This document shows positions 25,373 to 34,415 of a stretch of 64,000 bases of DNA, in pieces. The notes beneath the pieces are model-generated. The model was not told the DNA's origin, did no database searches, and worked only from the letters and a program-made list of their open reading frames with translations. The DNA is from an uncultured Eubacteriales bacterium. Its GTDB lineage: Bacteria; Bacillota; Clostridia; Peptostreptococcales; Anaerovoracaceae. Made by a program: the position numbers and the translations under genes. The stretch lies in contig ONAY01000013.1 of NCBI GenBank assembly GCA_900315895.1, positions 1 to 64,000 on the forward strand. The letters run 5' to 3'. Each line of letters opens with the position of its first letter. Position 1 is the stretch's first letter.

Positions 25373-26374
25373 ATGATCAAGAAGGAAGAACTGAAACTCA
25401 CACAGGATTGGGACAAGACATTCCCCGAAAGCGACAAGGTCGATCACTCCAAGGTGACCTTCGTTAACCGTTACGGCATCACTCTGGCAGCTGACATGTA
25501 TGTGCCGAAGAATGCAGAAGGCAAGCTTCCGGCCATCGCAGTAAGCGGTCCCTTCGGCGCAGTGAAGGAGCAGTGCTCCGGCCTCTACGCTCAGGCAATG
25601 GCTGAGAGAGGATTCCTCACCATCGCCTTCGACCCCTCCTTCACAGGAGAAAGCGGCGGAAACGTGCGCTACATGGCGTCCCCCGACATCAACACTGAGG
25701 ACTTCATGGCTGCGGTAGATTTCCTTTCACTCTGCGATCTGGTGGATCCTGACAGGATAGGGATCATAGGAATATGCGGCTGGGGCGGAATGGCCATAAA
25801 TACTGCAGCGCTGGACACCCGCATCAAGGCCACAGTGGCTTCCACAATGTACGATATGACCAGAGTCAATGCCAATGGATATTTCGATTCAGAGGACAGC
25901 GAGGAAGCCAGGTACGAAAAGCGTGCTGCAATGTGTGCTCAGCGTCTGGAGGATCTGAGAAACGGCGAGTACAAGCTGGGCGGAGGAGTTGTGGATCCCC
26001 TTCCGGAGGACGCACCGTACTTCGTCAAAGATTACTATGATTATTACAAGACAGACCGCGGTTATCATGAGAGATCCTTGAACTCCAATGGAGGATGGAA
26101 CGTCATAGGCTGCGAATCATTCGTCAATCAGCCCATACTTCAGTACTCCAATGATATCAGAAGCGCAGTTCTCATAATCCATGGTGATAAAGCCCACTCC
26201 TGCTACTTCGGAAAAGACGCTTATGCAAACATGGTTAAGGACAGCAAATACACGGATAACAAGGAGCTTTTCATCATCCCCGGAGCCTCCCACACGGACC
26301 TCTATGACGGCGGCGCAAAAAAAGCCATTCCCTTTGATAAACTCCAGGAATTCTTTACGGAATATCTGAAATAA
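25373..26374 (+). CDS. Alpha/beta hydrolase with Cys at nucleophile position
   Basis: 333-residue alpha/beta-hydrolase of the YcjY/dienelactone-hydrolase-like group. The oxyanion/strand region P-A-I-A-V-S-G-P-F-G-A precedes the nucleophile elbow, which reads G-I-C-G-W-G-G (about residue 129) with Cys where most hydrolases have Ser. The late acid and His are offered by H-G-D-K-A-H-S and G-A-S-H-T-D-L-Y-D (about 270 and 310). Dienelactone hydrolases also use Cys. The start has GAAAGGA upstream, and the stop is 13 nt from the flavodoxin-fold gene. It is probably part of the LysR-controlled operon handling small esters or lactones. Confidence 0.85.
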   Translation: MIKKEELKLTQDWDKTFPESDKVDHSKVTFVNRYGITLAADMYVPKNAEGKLPAIAVSGPFGAVKEQCSGLYAQAMAERGFLTIAFDPSFTGESGGNVRYMASPDINTEDFMAAVDFLSLCDLVDPDRIGIIGICGWGGMAINTAALDTRIKATVASTMYDMTRVNANGYFDSEDSEEARYEKRAAMCAQRLEDLRNGEYKLGGGVVDPLPEDAPYFVKDYYDYYKTDRGYHERSLNSNGGWNVIGCESFVNQPILQYSNDIRSAVLIIHGDKAHSCYFGKDAYANMVKDSKYTDNKELFIIPGASHTDLYDGGAKKAIPFDKLQEFFTEYLK

Positions 26375-26387
26375 TAAGGAGAGAAGT

Positions 26388-26930
26388 ATGAGCAAGAATG
26401 TTTTGATCCTGTCCACAAGCCCCCGCAGGGGAAGCAACTCTGAGGCTCTGGCAGAGGCCTTCGCAAGCGGCGCAAGAGACGGTGGAAACCAGGTGGAGAT
26501 GGTGTCCGTCAGGGATATGGAATTAAGGTTCTGCCGCGGATGTTTTGCTTGCCAGAAGACCGGAAAGTGCATCATTAAGGACGACATGCAGGATGTGGTT
26601 CCCAAGATGGAAAAGGCTGACGTGCTGGTTTTCGCCACTCCCATCTACTATTACGAGATGAGCGGACAGATGAAGACCCTGTTGGACAGGGGCAATCCAC
26701 TCTTCGTGTCCGACTATCGGTTCAGAGATGTGTATTTCCTGTCAACGGCTGCAGAGGATGAAGAATTCGTGCCCCAGAGAGCCATGAGCGGCCTTATGGG
26801 ATGGATAGAGTGCTTCCCAAAGTCAAGGCTTGCGGGTCACGTGTTCGGCGGCGGTGTCACTGAAACAGGGGAGATGAAGGGCCATCCGGAGAAGCTTCAG
26901 GAAGCCTACGAAATGGGAAAGAGGATATGA
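26388..26930 (+). CDS. Flavodoxin-fold NAD(P)H-dependent oxidoreductase
   Basis: 180-residue FMN reductase-like protein. The FMN phosphate loop S-T-S-P-R-R-G-S-N-S is at residues 9-18, and the A-T-P-I-Y-Y-Y-E-M-S-G-Q-M-K strand/helix at about 84-97 is typical. C-R-G-C-F-A-C-Q-K-T-G-K-C (about 49-61) is the cysteine pattern of the iron-sulphur-flavoprotein-like group. It has AGGAGAG upstream and overlaps the next gene by 4 nt. One of three similar proteins in this cluster; the substrate is unknown (nitro, quinone or azo compounds are typical). Confidence 0.85.
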   Translation: MSKNVLILSTSPRRGSNSEALAEAFASGARDGGNQVEMVSVRDMELRFCRGCFACQKTGKCIIKDDMQDVVPKMEKADVLVFATPIYYYEMSGQMKTLLDRGNPLFVSDYRFRDVYFLSTAAEDEEFVPQRAMSGLMGWIECFPKSRLAGHVFGGGVTETGEMKGHPEKLQEAYEMGKRI

Positions 26931-27439
26931 AGAAATATCTGCTTTTAGTATTGTTGATCACCATGCTGCTACTAATGTCTGCCTGCAGCGGGGAACAGCA
27001 GAGTGCAAGTGGACACGCAAGCGGGACTGAGGATGTGAAGACAGAGGGATCCGATGATGATCAGGATGAGGAGGAAAAGATGCTCAGAATGTACATAGGC
27101 GATACTGAGGTCTCGGTGGAATGGCAGGAGAACCAGTCAGTGGATGCTCTAAAGGAGCTTTGTAAGGATGAACCTCTTACGATATCCATGTCCATGTATG
27201 GTGGATTCGAGCAGGTCGGACCACTGGGAGTCGCACTCCCAAGAAGTGACGTCCAGACCAGAACGGAATCAGGGGACATAGTCCTCTATTCCGGTGATCA
27301 AATGGTGGTATTGTATGGCTCCAATTCATGGGCCTATACCAGGCTTGGCCACATTACCGATCAGAGCGAAGATAGCATGAGGGAATTGCTGGGTAACGGC
27401 AATGTGCAGATCACTTTATGCATGGAGGACAAAAAATGA
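26927..27439 (+). CDS. Lipoprotein with cyclophilin-like fold
   Basis: 170-residue exported lipoprotein. A hydrophobic signal ends in a lipobox L-M-S-A-C (Cys about residue 20), followed by a Ser/Asp/Glu linker. The domain from about residue 55 matches the cyclophilin-like-2 family: W-x-x-N-x-S-V-D-A-L, M-S-M-Y-G-G-F-E-Q-V-G and G-D-I-V-L-Y-S-G-D-Q-M-V-V-L-Y-G-S-N-S-W-A-Y-T-R-L-G, here split for length. It is embedded between two flavodoxin-fold genes with 4-nt overlaps on both sides, a common neighbourhood in clostridia. Its binding partner is unknown. Confidence 0.8.
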   Translation: MKKYLLLVLLITMLLLMSACSGEQQSASGHASGTEDVKTEGSDDDQDEEEKMLRMYIGDTEVSVEWQENQSVDALKELCKDEPLTISMSMYGGFEQVGPLGVALPRSDVQTRTESGDIVLYSGDQMVVLYGSNSWAYTRLGHITDQSEDSMRELLGNGNVQITLCMEDKK

Positions 27440-27948
27440 AAATACTTGTACTGAATGGAAGCCCCCGTCCAAAGGGCAATACGGCTGAAATGGTATCGGT
27501 ATTCCAAGATAGTGCTGAGAAGGCCGGACATGAAGTCGTTGTAATCAATGTATGTCGGAAGAATATTGGAGGCTGCCTCGCTTGCGAATACTGTCACGAT
27601 AGATCCAATGGAGAGTGCTTCCAGCATGATGATATGCAGGAGATATATGGTGAACTCCGTGATACCAATATGCTTGTGCTGGCTTCCCCAATATACTATC
27701 ACGGGATAAGCGGTCAGCTTAAATGCGTGATAGACCGATTCTATTCCGCACTATACCCAAAGGCCCCTGAAAGCCTTCAAAAGGTGGCCATGTTCCTAAG
27801 TTCAGGGGATCCGGACATGTACGACGGAGCCAGGTTTTCATATGAGGGAGACTTCCTTGGGTATCTTGGTCTGGAAGACATCGGCCTCATCACGAACCAT
27901 GATCCGGATCATCTGGAAGCGGTAAGAAAAATGGCCGAAACGCTCTAA
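27436..27948 (+). CDS. Flavodoxin-fold NAD(P)H-dependent oxidoreductase
   Basis: 170-residue protein of the same group as 26388. The FMN loop N-G-S-P-R-P-K-G-N-T lies at residues 7-16, and A-S-P-I-Y-Y-H-G-I-S-G-Q-L-K at about 82-95. It has C-L-A-C-E-Y-C and a further Cys (about 47-62). The ATG at 27436 overlaps the lipoprotein stop (ATGA) and has TGGAGG upstream; the alternative start 27418 is inside the previous gene. A terminator follows at 27970. Confidence 0.85.
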   Translation: MKILVLNGSPRPKGNTAEMVSVFQDSAEKAGHEVVVINVCRKNIGGCLACEYCHDRSNGECFQHDDMQEIYGELRDTNMLVLASPIYYHGISGQLKCVIDRFYSALYPKAPESLQKVAMFLSSGDPDMYDGARFSYEGDFLGYLGLEDIGLITNHDPDHLEAVRKMAETL

Positions 27949-27969
27949 AATTAAGGAAAATGGTTTTAA

Positions 27970-27997
27970 TAGACGGTCCACCGGGCCGTCTATTTTT
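27970..27997 (+). terminator. Rho-independent terminator
   Basis: Stem TAGACGG (27970-27976) with CCGTCTA (27986-27992), a 9-nt loop and a T5 run. It ends the LysR-linked operon. Confidence 0.75.
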
Positions 27998-28100
27998 GCT
28001 GATCTTTTTGATCGATCAGTTTTTACGATGTCACGAAGGCGAATAGTATGTTAAAATATATTGATACGATTGAAAAAGAAGATTCAAAAGGAGCAAAAAT

Positions 28101-28727
28101 ATGAGCAAGGTACTGATACTTAACGGAAGTCCCCATAAGAACGGCTGCACCGCAAGGGCTCTTGATGAGATGATAAGGGTGTTCACCGAGGAAGGTGTGG
28201 AGACTGAACTGATCCAGGTGGGAAACAAGGCTATTCGCGGATGCATAGCCTGCAATTCCTGCGCCGGAACCGGCAGGTGTGTCTTTGATGACCTTGTAAA
28301 TGAGGTGGCTCCGAAATTTGAAGAGGCTGACGGATTAGTGGTGGGAAGCCCGGTATACTACGGATCTCCCAACGGAAATATTTTGTCCTTTATGGACAGG
28401 CTTTTCTACAGCACTCACTTTTCTAAGCATATGAAGGTGGGAGCCTCAGTGGTGAGCTGCAGAAGAGGCGGCAACACCGCAAGTTTCGACGTTCTGAATA
28501 AGTATTTCACCATAAGCGCCATGCCTGTGGCATCATCCACATACTGGAACCAGGTCCACGGATTCTCCGCAGAGGATGTGGAGAAGGACAGGGAGGGCCT
28601 CCAGACCATGAGGAATCTTGCGAGAAACATGAGTTTCATGATAAGGGCCTTCAGGGATGCCAAGGAGAAGTACGGCTATCCGACCCCGGAGACAGGTGCC
28701 TTTACCAGCTTTCCGGATGGGAAATAA
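28101..28727 (+). CDS. Flavodoxin-fold reductase / iron-sulphur flavoprotein-like
   Basis: 208-residue third member of the reductase group. The FMN loop N-G-S-P-H-K-N-G-C-T is at residues 7-16. C-I-A-C-N-S-C-A-G-T-G-R-C (about 48-60) offers four cysteines. G-S-P-V-Y-Y-G-S-P-N-G follows at about 81-91. The strong AAAAGGAG site and a preceding terminator make it a separate unit. It carries a longer C-terminal helix region than the other two. The electron donor is probably reduced ferredoxin or NAD(P)H. Confidence 0.85.
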   Translation: MSKVLILNGSPHKNGCTARALDEMIRVFTEEGVETELIQVGNKAIRGCIACNSCAGTGRCVFDDLVNEVAPKFEEADGLVVGSPVYYGSPNGNILSFMDRLFYSTHFSKHMKVGASVVSCRRGGNTASFDVLNKYFTISAMPVASSTYWNQVHGFSAEDVEKDREGLQTMRNLARNMSFMIRAFRDAKEKYGYPTPETGAFTSFPDGK

Positions 28728-28748
28728 CGACAGAGAGAGCTTTGATCC

Positions 28749-29984
28749 ATGAAAAACAAAACGATACCAAAATTCTATTCCAGGGAGACCAAGCCCAGCC
28801 TGAAGCCGCTGTACATATTGACAGCTGTAGTGTTGGCGATGGTGGTGGGGCTGGCCCTGACAGGGTTCAGTAACCACAGCGGGGTCATCTGCATGGTGCT
28901 TGCGCTGTATTTTTTGAGCGTGGCATTCATCTTAAGGTGGAGGTTCATGGAGCAGATCAAGTATGCACCCTATTCGTACAACACCATATTCTATGCGGGT
29001 TTCGGCCTGTTTGCACTGGCCATTTCCCTGATGTACATTATCCTTACTTTTTCTATGTTAAGGGAATCTGAGTATCAGACAGCATATTCCGTGCTATCCA
29101 CCATTGCCGGATCTGCTAAAACCTTCATGCTTCTCTCGGCACCCTTTATACTGATTTTCTCCATCGCGATGATAGTATCCAACATATCACTAATCAGACA
29201 CGAGGGAGGAAGCTTTGTAAATTTCCTTGGAATCATTCTTTCGGCCCTTTTCCTTGGGGGATGGACGTTCCTGTTCGCGGTGGACATGTACGTTACGGGA
29301 AGCATGATCGAGGTAATGGTCCACGACGTGTGGACGGGATTTTTTGCATCCATATGTCTTTACGTGGAGTGCATGGTGCTGGGAACCATCATAGCCGATT
29401 TCATAGCAGCCCGTCACGAGCCCGACAAGGATAAGGACTACATGCTCATACTGGGCTGTGCCATAAGAAAGGACGGAACGCCAACTCCTCTTCTGAGGGG
29501 CAGGATAGACCGCGCAATTGAGTTCTATGAGGCGCAAAAAACTGAGACCGGCAAGGAACTGACCTTCATAACCTCCGGCGGGCAGGGCTCTGACGAGGTC
29601 ATATCCGAAAGCGCATGCATGAAGAGGTATCTCATGGAGCAGGGCATACCTGAGGAGAGGATCATCGAAGAGAATAAGTCCACAAACACATTGGAAAACA
29701 TGCTGTTCTCCAAGGAAAAGATAGATGAGAGAGGGGGAGAGGCCAAGGTGGCTTTCAGCACCACAAACTATCACGTTTTCAGGAGCGGTTTTTTCGCCAG
29801 AAGCGTCGGTATGAAAGCCGAGGGTATCGGTGCCCCCACCAAGTGGTACTTCTGGCCCAATGCGGCGGTGAGAGAGTTCGTGGGACTTCTCACCAAGAGA
29901 AGAGGCTTGCAGCTGACCATCCTCGGCATTATGGCGGTATGCTTCGCAGTGCTCACCGTCCTTACCTATACTTTGCCCATATGA
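28749..29984 (+). CDS. YdcF/DUF218-family protein with multi-span N-terminus
   Basis: 411-residue membrane protein. About seven hydrophobic segments fill residues 22-225. The DUF218 (YdcF/ElyC-like) domain follows at about 230-370 with L-G-C-A-I-R-K-D-G-T-P-T-P-L-L-R-G-R, S-G-G-Q-G-S-D-E and N-T-L-E-N-M. A last span lies near the C-terminus. Such proteins are linked to envelope glycan or vancomycin-resistance processes, and the exact reaction is unknown. The stop overlaps the mmuM start (ATGA). Confidence 0.85.
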   Translation: MKNKTIPKFYSRETKPSLKPLYILTAVVLAMVVGLALTGFSNHSGVICMVLALYFLSVAFILRWRFMEQIKYAPYSYNTIFYAGFGLFALAISLMYIILTFSMLRESEYQTAYSVLSTIAGSAKTFMLLSAPFILIFSIAMIVSNISLIRHEGGSFVNFLGIILSALFLGGWTFLFAVDMYVTGSMIEVMVHDVWTGFFASICLYVECMVLGTIIADFIAARHEPDKDKDYMLILGCAIRKDGTPTPLLRGRIDRAIEFYEAQKTETGKELTFITSGGQGSDEVISESACMKRYLMEQGIPEERIIEENKSTNTLENMLFSKEKIDERGGEAKVAFSTTNYHVFRSGFFARSVGMKAEGIGAPTKWYFWPNAAVREFVGLLTKRRGLQLTILGIMAVCFAVLTVLTYTLPI

Positions 29985-30931
29985 AGAAGTTAACTATAGA
30001 AGATACAATTAAAAAGACGGGGATAATGGTGATAGACGGCGCCATGTCCACGGCCCTTGAAAGGCTGGGCTGCGACCTGAACGACCCTCTTTGGACGGCC
30101 ATAGTTCTGGCTGAGAGGCCGGAGCTGGTGCGCAGGGTCCACCTGGACTATCTCAAGGCGGGGGCCGACTCAGGCATCACTTCAAGCTACCAGGCTACCA
30201 TCTCGGGACTCAGAGCCAGGGGGTATTCCTTGAGGGAAGCGGAGAAGCTGATCGCCATGTCGGTCAGGCTATTCCTGGAAGCCAGAGAAGAATGGATGGA
30301 GGGATCCAAAGACCCGGGAAGGGCCACTCCACTCTGTCTGGGAAGCGTGGGCCCCTACGGAGCATATCTTGCAGACGGGTCGGAATACAGAGGAAACTAT
30401 GGGATCTCCCGCAAGGCGCTGAAGGACTTCCACCAAAGGCGGGCAGAGATACTCTGGGAGGAGGGCTCTGACCTTCTTCTCTTCGAGACCCAGCCTTCTC
30501 TGGAGGAGGCTGCAGCGGGGGCGGAGATCGCCGAGGAGATGGGAGCGGACTACTGGATAAGCTTCACCTTTAAGGACGAGACCCACATCGCTGAGGGAGA
30601 GACCCTGGAAAACTGTGCGAAGGAGCTTACAAGAGACCGCTATCCTCACCTCCACATGATAGGTGCGAACTGTACCGCCCCAGAACTTGTGGAACCCATC
30701 ATAGAGTCGCTTAAGGGCTCCACGGAGCTTCCCATCGCAGTCTATCCCAACAGCGGTGAGAAGTACGATCCCAGACTCAAAAAATGGAACGGCATGCCCG
30801 GTTCCGTGCCCTTCGGCGAATATGCCCTAAGGTACATGAAGGCGGGGGCAAAGGCCGTGGGCGGCTGCTGCACCACGGATACACCGCACATAAGAGAGGT
30901 GGCGGAAGCCAGGGACAGATTCCTTAAATAA
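29981..30931 (+). CDS. mmuM: Homocysteine S-methyltransferase
   Basis: Transfers a methyl group from S-methylmethionine (or SAM) to homocysteine, giving methionine. 316 residues as usual. The N-terminal D-G-A-M-S-T-A-L-E, G-A-N-C-T (about 229) and G-G-C-C-T-T-D (about 293) contain the three zinc-binding cysteines. The ATG at 29981 overlaps the ydcF-like stop, so the longer reading from 29843 is rejected. The strong hairpin at 30942 ends it and the convergent kup gene. Confidence 0.9.
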   Translation: MKKLTIEDTIKKTGIMVIDGAMSTALERLGCDLNDPLWTAIVLAERPELVRRVHLDYLKAGADSGITSSYQATISGLRARGYSLREAEKLIAMSVRLFLEAREEWMEGSKDPGRATPLCLGSVGPYGAYLADGSEYRGNYGISRKALKDFHQRRAEILWEEGSDLLLFETQPSLEEAAAGAEIAEEMGADYWISFTFKDETHIAEGETLENCAKELTRDRYPHLHMIGANCTAPELVEPIIESLKGSTELPIAVYPNSGEKYDPRLKKWNGMPGSVPFGEYALRYMKAGAKAVGGCCTTDTPHIREVAEARDRFLK

Positions 30932-30941
30932 AGAATAACGA

Positions 30942-30971
30942 AAAAGCCTCCGGCTCGAGCCGGAGGCTTTT
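30942..30971. terminator. Bidirectional terminator between mmuM and kup
   Basis: Perfect 15-bp arms, AAAAGCCTCCGGCTC followed immediately by GAGCCGGAGGCTTTT, with A and T runs at the ends. The convergent genes 29981-30931 and 30986-33001 share it. Confidence 0.9.
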
Positions 30972-30985
30972 GGCATTCTATTATG

Positions 30986-33001
30986 TTAATTCTTTTCTTC
31001 GATCCTCTCCAGCTTGTCGGTGGGGGTGGATGCGAAGAAGAGAGGTACGTACTCTATGATCAGCTGAGAGTTCTCAAGACCGTACCACTTGATGTGGTCG
31101 CCGATCTGACGGCGGATCCTGTACTTGAAGTTTACCAGATGGTATTCAAGGGTTGGGGTATCCATGGCTGTCAGGTTGTTTCTGATGAAGCAGAACTTGA
31201 AGTTACCGATGGGGGAAGGTCCGTAAATTGAGAATTTACGCTCCTGCTCGGGAAGCTCTCCTGTATCGATGAGATCCTGAACGATCTGCCTGAGATACAT
31301 ATTGACCCTCTGGGGCACCTTGAAGCCCAGAGTAATGGTAACGAAGAATATGTATTCGGTTCCGTAGGTCTCCACGGTGTAGCTCTTCTCGAAGGGCTGG
31401 TCGGTGGTCTTGATGTTCAGGAACCAATAGGCCTTGGCCCGCTTGGGATCCTTGTCAAGAATGGAGTAGAGGATGTCACGTTCGATCATCTGCGGGTCTT
31501 TACTTCTGGAGAAGAATACCAGGTTGTCTGCCATGAAGGGGACGCTGTCGTCGGTCCTGAGGGATGCCATGTTTGACAGATAATCCTTCATCCTTATGAA
31601 GGTGCGGTGCTGGTGCTCGATTATGGTGCCCTGTTCCCAGACGTACATTATGACCAGGAGGATCAGGGAGATCATGATGGCAACGTAGCCGCCGATCATG
31701 AACTTGCCGCAGCTTGCGATGAAGAACATGATCTCGATGAAGCCGAAGACGATACCCACAAAGGCAGCGGCGAATATTTTGCGCTTGACCTTGATCAGAT
31801 ATATCACCAGGAGCAATGTGGTCATCAGCATGGAGATGGTGATGGCCAGACCGTAGGCGTTCTCGATGCGGCTGGCTGTACGGAAGTAGAGGACTACCAG
31901 GCAGCAGCCTACCCACATGATGGAGTTCACCAGGGATATGTAAAGCTGACCCTTTTGGTCAGAGGGATATCTGATCTGCATGTGGGGCAAAAGATCCAGG
32001 TTGATGGCTTCCGACACCAGGGTGAAGGAGCCCGTGATCAGCGCCTGAGATGCGATGATGGATGCCACCGTACTGATGAGTACCGCTACAGGTCTCATTC
32101 CGGGGGTGAGCATCTGGAAAAACGGATTAAGGCTTTCGCTATCCATGAGGGACTGATCGTTCATATTCCTGAGTATCCATGCGCACTGTCCGCCGTAATT
32201 CAAAAGCAGGCAGAGCTTGACGAAGGGCCAGCTTACGTAGATGCTCTCCTTGCCTACGTGACCCATGTCGGAATAGAGGGCCTCAGCACCGGTGGTGGAG
32301 AGGAATACTGACCCCAGGATCATGAATCCCATCTTGTTGCCGGGGCTGAAGAGCACCTTTATGGCGTAAAGGGGATTGATGGCCTTTAAGACTGCCGGCA
32401 TGGATAAAAGACGAACGACACCGGTGACTCCGAGGAAGAGGAACCAGATCAGCATGAAGGGTCCAAAGGCCTTGCCGATACGGCTGGTGCCTGCCCTCTG
32501 GAAGGAGAACAGAGCGGTGAGAATAATGAGCACGATGAATACCACCGGCCACTGACTGTCTCCGATGAGGTCATCAAATGCCTGGATACTTCTGAGACCA
32601 TCGATGGCATTGGTCACGGTGACAGCAGGAGTAAGTATCCCGTCAGCCAGCATGGTGGCACCGCCGATCATGGCCACGAAGACCAGAGGCTTCCAGTATT
32701 TTTTTACAAGACTGTAGAGGGCGAATATGCCGCCTTCACCGTTGTTATCAGCCTTCATGGCGATGACAACGAACTGGATGGTGGTAAGGAGGGTGATGGT
32801 CCAGATCACCAGGGAGAAAGCCCCCAGAATGAAGTCCTCTGAAACGGTTCCAATGCCGCCGTTTCCTTCCAGTATAGACTTCATTACGTACATGGGAGAT
32901 GTGCCTATGTCGCCGTAGACGATGCCTATGGCGATGAGCATCATTCCCATGAACTTTTTATTTTTCGGTCCGGCAGCACCGGAGTTCAATGTGTTTTCCA
33001 T
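30986..33001 (-). CDS. kup: KUP-family potassium uptake transporter
   Basis: 671-residue K+ uptake protein of the cytoplasmic membrane, driven by the proton gradient. The typical start G-I-V-Y-G-D-I-G-T-S-P is at about residues 27-37, and about twelve membrane segments follow to residue 450. A cytoplasmic C-terminal domain of about 200 residues completes it. GGAGAG precedes the ATG. It is divergent from the MalY-like gene and shares a 189-bp intergenic region. The window also encodes a KdpD/KdpE-like two-component pair (45.0 kb), so potassium or osmotic control is a possible link. Confidence 0.92.
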   Translation of the reverse strand: MENTLNSGAAGPKNKKFMGMMLIAIGIVYGDIGTSPMYVMKSILEGNGGIGTVSEDFILGAFSLVIWTITLLTTIQFVVIAMKADNNGEGGIFALYSLVKKYWKPLVFVAMIGGATMLADGILTPAVTVTNAIDGLRSIQAFDDLIGDSQWPVVFIVLIILTALFSFQRAGTSRIGKAFGPFMLIWFLFLGVTGVVRLLSMPAVLKAINPLYAIKVLFSPGNKMGFMILGSVFLSTTGAEALYSDMGHVGKESIYVSWPFVKLCLLLNYGGQCAWILRNMNDQSLMDSESLNPFFQMLTPGMRPVAVLISTVASIIASQALITGSFTLVSEAINLDLLPHMQIRYPSDQKGQLYISLVNSIMWVGCCLVVLYFRTASRIENAYGLAITISMLMTTLLLVIYLIKVKRKIFAAAFVGIVFGFIEIMFFIASCGKFMIGGYVAIMISLILLVIMYVWEQGTIIEHQHRTFIRMKDYLSNMASLRTDDSVPFMADNLVFFSRSKDPQMIERDILYSILDKDPKRAKAYWFLNIKTTDQPFEKSYTVETYGTEYIFFVTITLGFKVPQRVNMYLRQIVQDLIDTGELPEQERKFSIYGPSPIGNFKFCFIRNNLTAMDTPTLEYHLVNFKYRIRRQIGDHIKWYGLENSQLIIEYVPLFFASTPTDKLERIEEKN

Positions 33002-33096
33002 AATATGATCTCTCCTGCAGTATGCATGAATATCAATAAGATTTTACTCACCCAAGAGAAAATAGTCAAGGAGAGCCAGCTGCAACGCTTTATTTA

Positions 33097-33125
33097 TGTA
33101 CAAAAAACATTTTTTATATTATAAT
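33097..33125 (+). promoter_or_regulatory. Sigma-A-type promoter for MalY-like gene
   Basis: TGTACA (33097-33102), 17-nt spacer, TATAAT (33120-33125). Transcription would begin near 33132, leaving a leader of about 60 nt before the ATG at 33191. Confidence 0.6.
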
Positions 33126-33190
33126 AAACTAAGTGTACTATGGGGTAAATTGGAATAATATGTGTTGAAAGGAACTAAGCTCAAGATCTC

Positions 33191-34396
33191 ATGAAATATG
33201 ATTTTGTGACAAGACCGGACAGAGCCGGCATGGACGCTCTGGCCGTGGATATGATAGGCGCTCCCGGCGGTTTCGCTCCAGGCGCACCGGACGAGGGGTT
33301 CTCGGCCATTCCCATGTGGGTGGCGGACATGAACTTCGTGAGCTTCCCCGGGATCCAGGATGCGGTCATCGAAAGAGCAAAACATCCATCCTTTGGATAT
33401 TTTGCGCCGAGAAAGGAATATTACGATTCCATAATTAACTGGCAGGCGGTGAGAAACGGCGTAAGCGGCCTCGGTGAGGAGCACATCGGTTATGAGAACG
33501 GAGTCCTGGGGGGAGTGGTCAGCGCCCTCAACGTGCTCTGCTCAAGAGGAGACAACGTGCTGCTTCACAGCCCGACGTACATTGGCTTCACCGGTGCACT
33601 GACAAACAATGGATACAACATCGTCCACTCTGAACTTAAGAAGGATGAACAGGGCATATTCCGCATGGACTTCAGCGACATGGAGAAGAAGGTCACAGAG
33701 AAAAAGATCCATGTCATGGTGTTCTGTTCTCCCCACAATCCCGTGGGAAGGGTGTGGGAACAGTGGGAGCTTGAGGAACTGTCCCGCTTCTGTGAGAAGC
33801 ACGACATAACCGTGATCTCCGACGAGATCTGGTCGGACATTATCCTTAAGGGGCACAAGCACATCCCGGTACAGTCTGCCACAGAGTACCTTCACGATAA
33901 CACGGCTGCCATGTATGCTCCGTCCAAGACCTTCAATCTGGCGGGACTCATCGGAAGCTACCATATAATCTACAACAAAAGATTGAGAGAACGGATCCTT
34001 AAGGAGTCATCTCTCTGCCACTATAACGACATGAATGTTCTCTCCATGCACGCCCTGATCGGCGCGTATACCAAGGAGGGAATGGAGTGGACGGACGAGA
34101 TGAGATCGGTAATAGGCGATAATGTGGACCTGGCGGCATCCTTCTTTGAAAAGGTGCCGGGAGTTACACTTTCCCGGCCTCAGGGAACTTACATGGTCTT
34201 CCCGGACTTCACCGGATGGTGCGAGGATAAGGCCATTTCCATGGACGAGTTGGAGAACGCCTGCTGGAAGGTGGGAGTTGCTCTTCAGGACGGCAGAATG
34301 TTCCACGGGCAGCATAACCTAAGGATCAATCTGGCACTGCCCACAGCATATGTTAAAGAAGCCTTAGACAGGCTTGGCAAATACGTTTTTAATTAG
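33191..34396 (+). CDS. MalY/PatB-type PLP-dependent C-S lyase/aminotransferase
   Basis: 401-residue fold-type I pyridoxal-phosphate enzyme, related to cystathionine beta-lyase PatB and MalY. The N-terminal P-M-W-V-A-D-M-N-F motif is diagnostic (about 43-51). The substrate/PLP region has C-S-P-H-N-P-V-G-R (about 178-186), S-D-E-I-W-S-D (about 214-220) and the PLP lysine in A-P-S-K-T-F-N-L-A-G (about 243-252). The last Arg region is N-L-R-I-N-L-A. No clear ribosome site precedes the ATG. It likely releases thiol, ammonia and pyruvate from cysteine conjugates. Confidence 0.9.
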   Translation: MKYDFVTRPDRAGMDALAVDMIGAPGGFAPGAPDEGFSAIPMWVADMNFVSFPGIQDAVIERAKHPSFGYFAPRKEYYDSIINWQAVRNGVSGLGEEHIGYENGVLGGVVSALNVLCSRGDNVLLHSPTYIGFTGALTNNGYNIVHSELKKDEQGIFRMDFSDMEKKVTEKKIHVMVFCSPHNPVGRVWEQWELEELSRFCEKHDITVISDEIWSDIILKGHKHIPVQSATEYLHDNTAAMYAPSKTFNLAGLIGSYHIIYNKRLRERILKESSLCHYNDMNVLSMHALIGAYTKEGMEWTDEMRSVIGDNVDLAASFFEKVPGVTLSRPQGTYMVFPDFTGWCEDKAISMDELENACWKVGVALQDGRMFHGQHNLRINLALPTAYVKEALDRLGKYVFN

Positions 34397-34415
34397 TCGG
34401 ATACGGAGGACACCG

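Noticed and set aside
30983..32311. Long + strand frames opposite kup
   Set aside because: They are antisense shadows of the well-supported kup gene with no start signals.
34374..34415. Longer N-terminus of the PTS IIC gene
   Set aside because: It lies inside the preceding gene; the ATG at 34416 has a clear CGGAGGA site.
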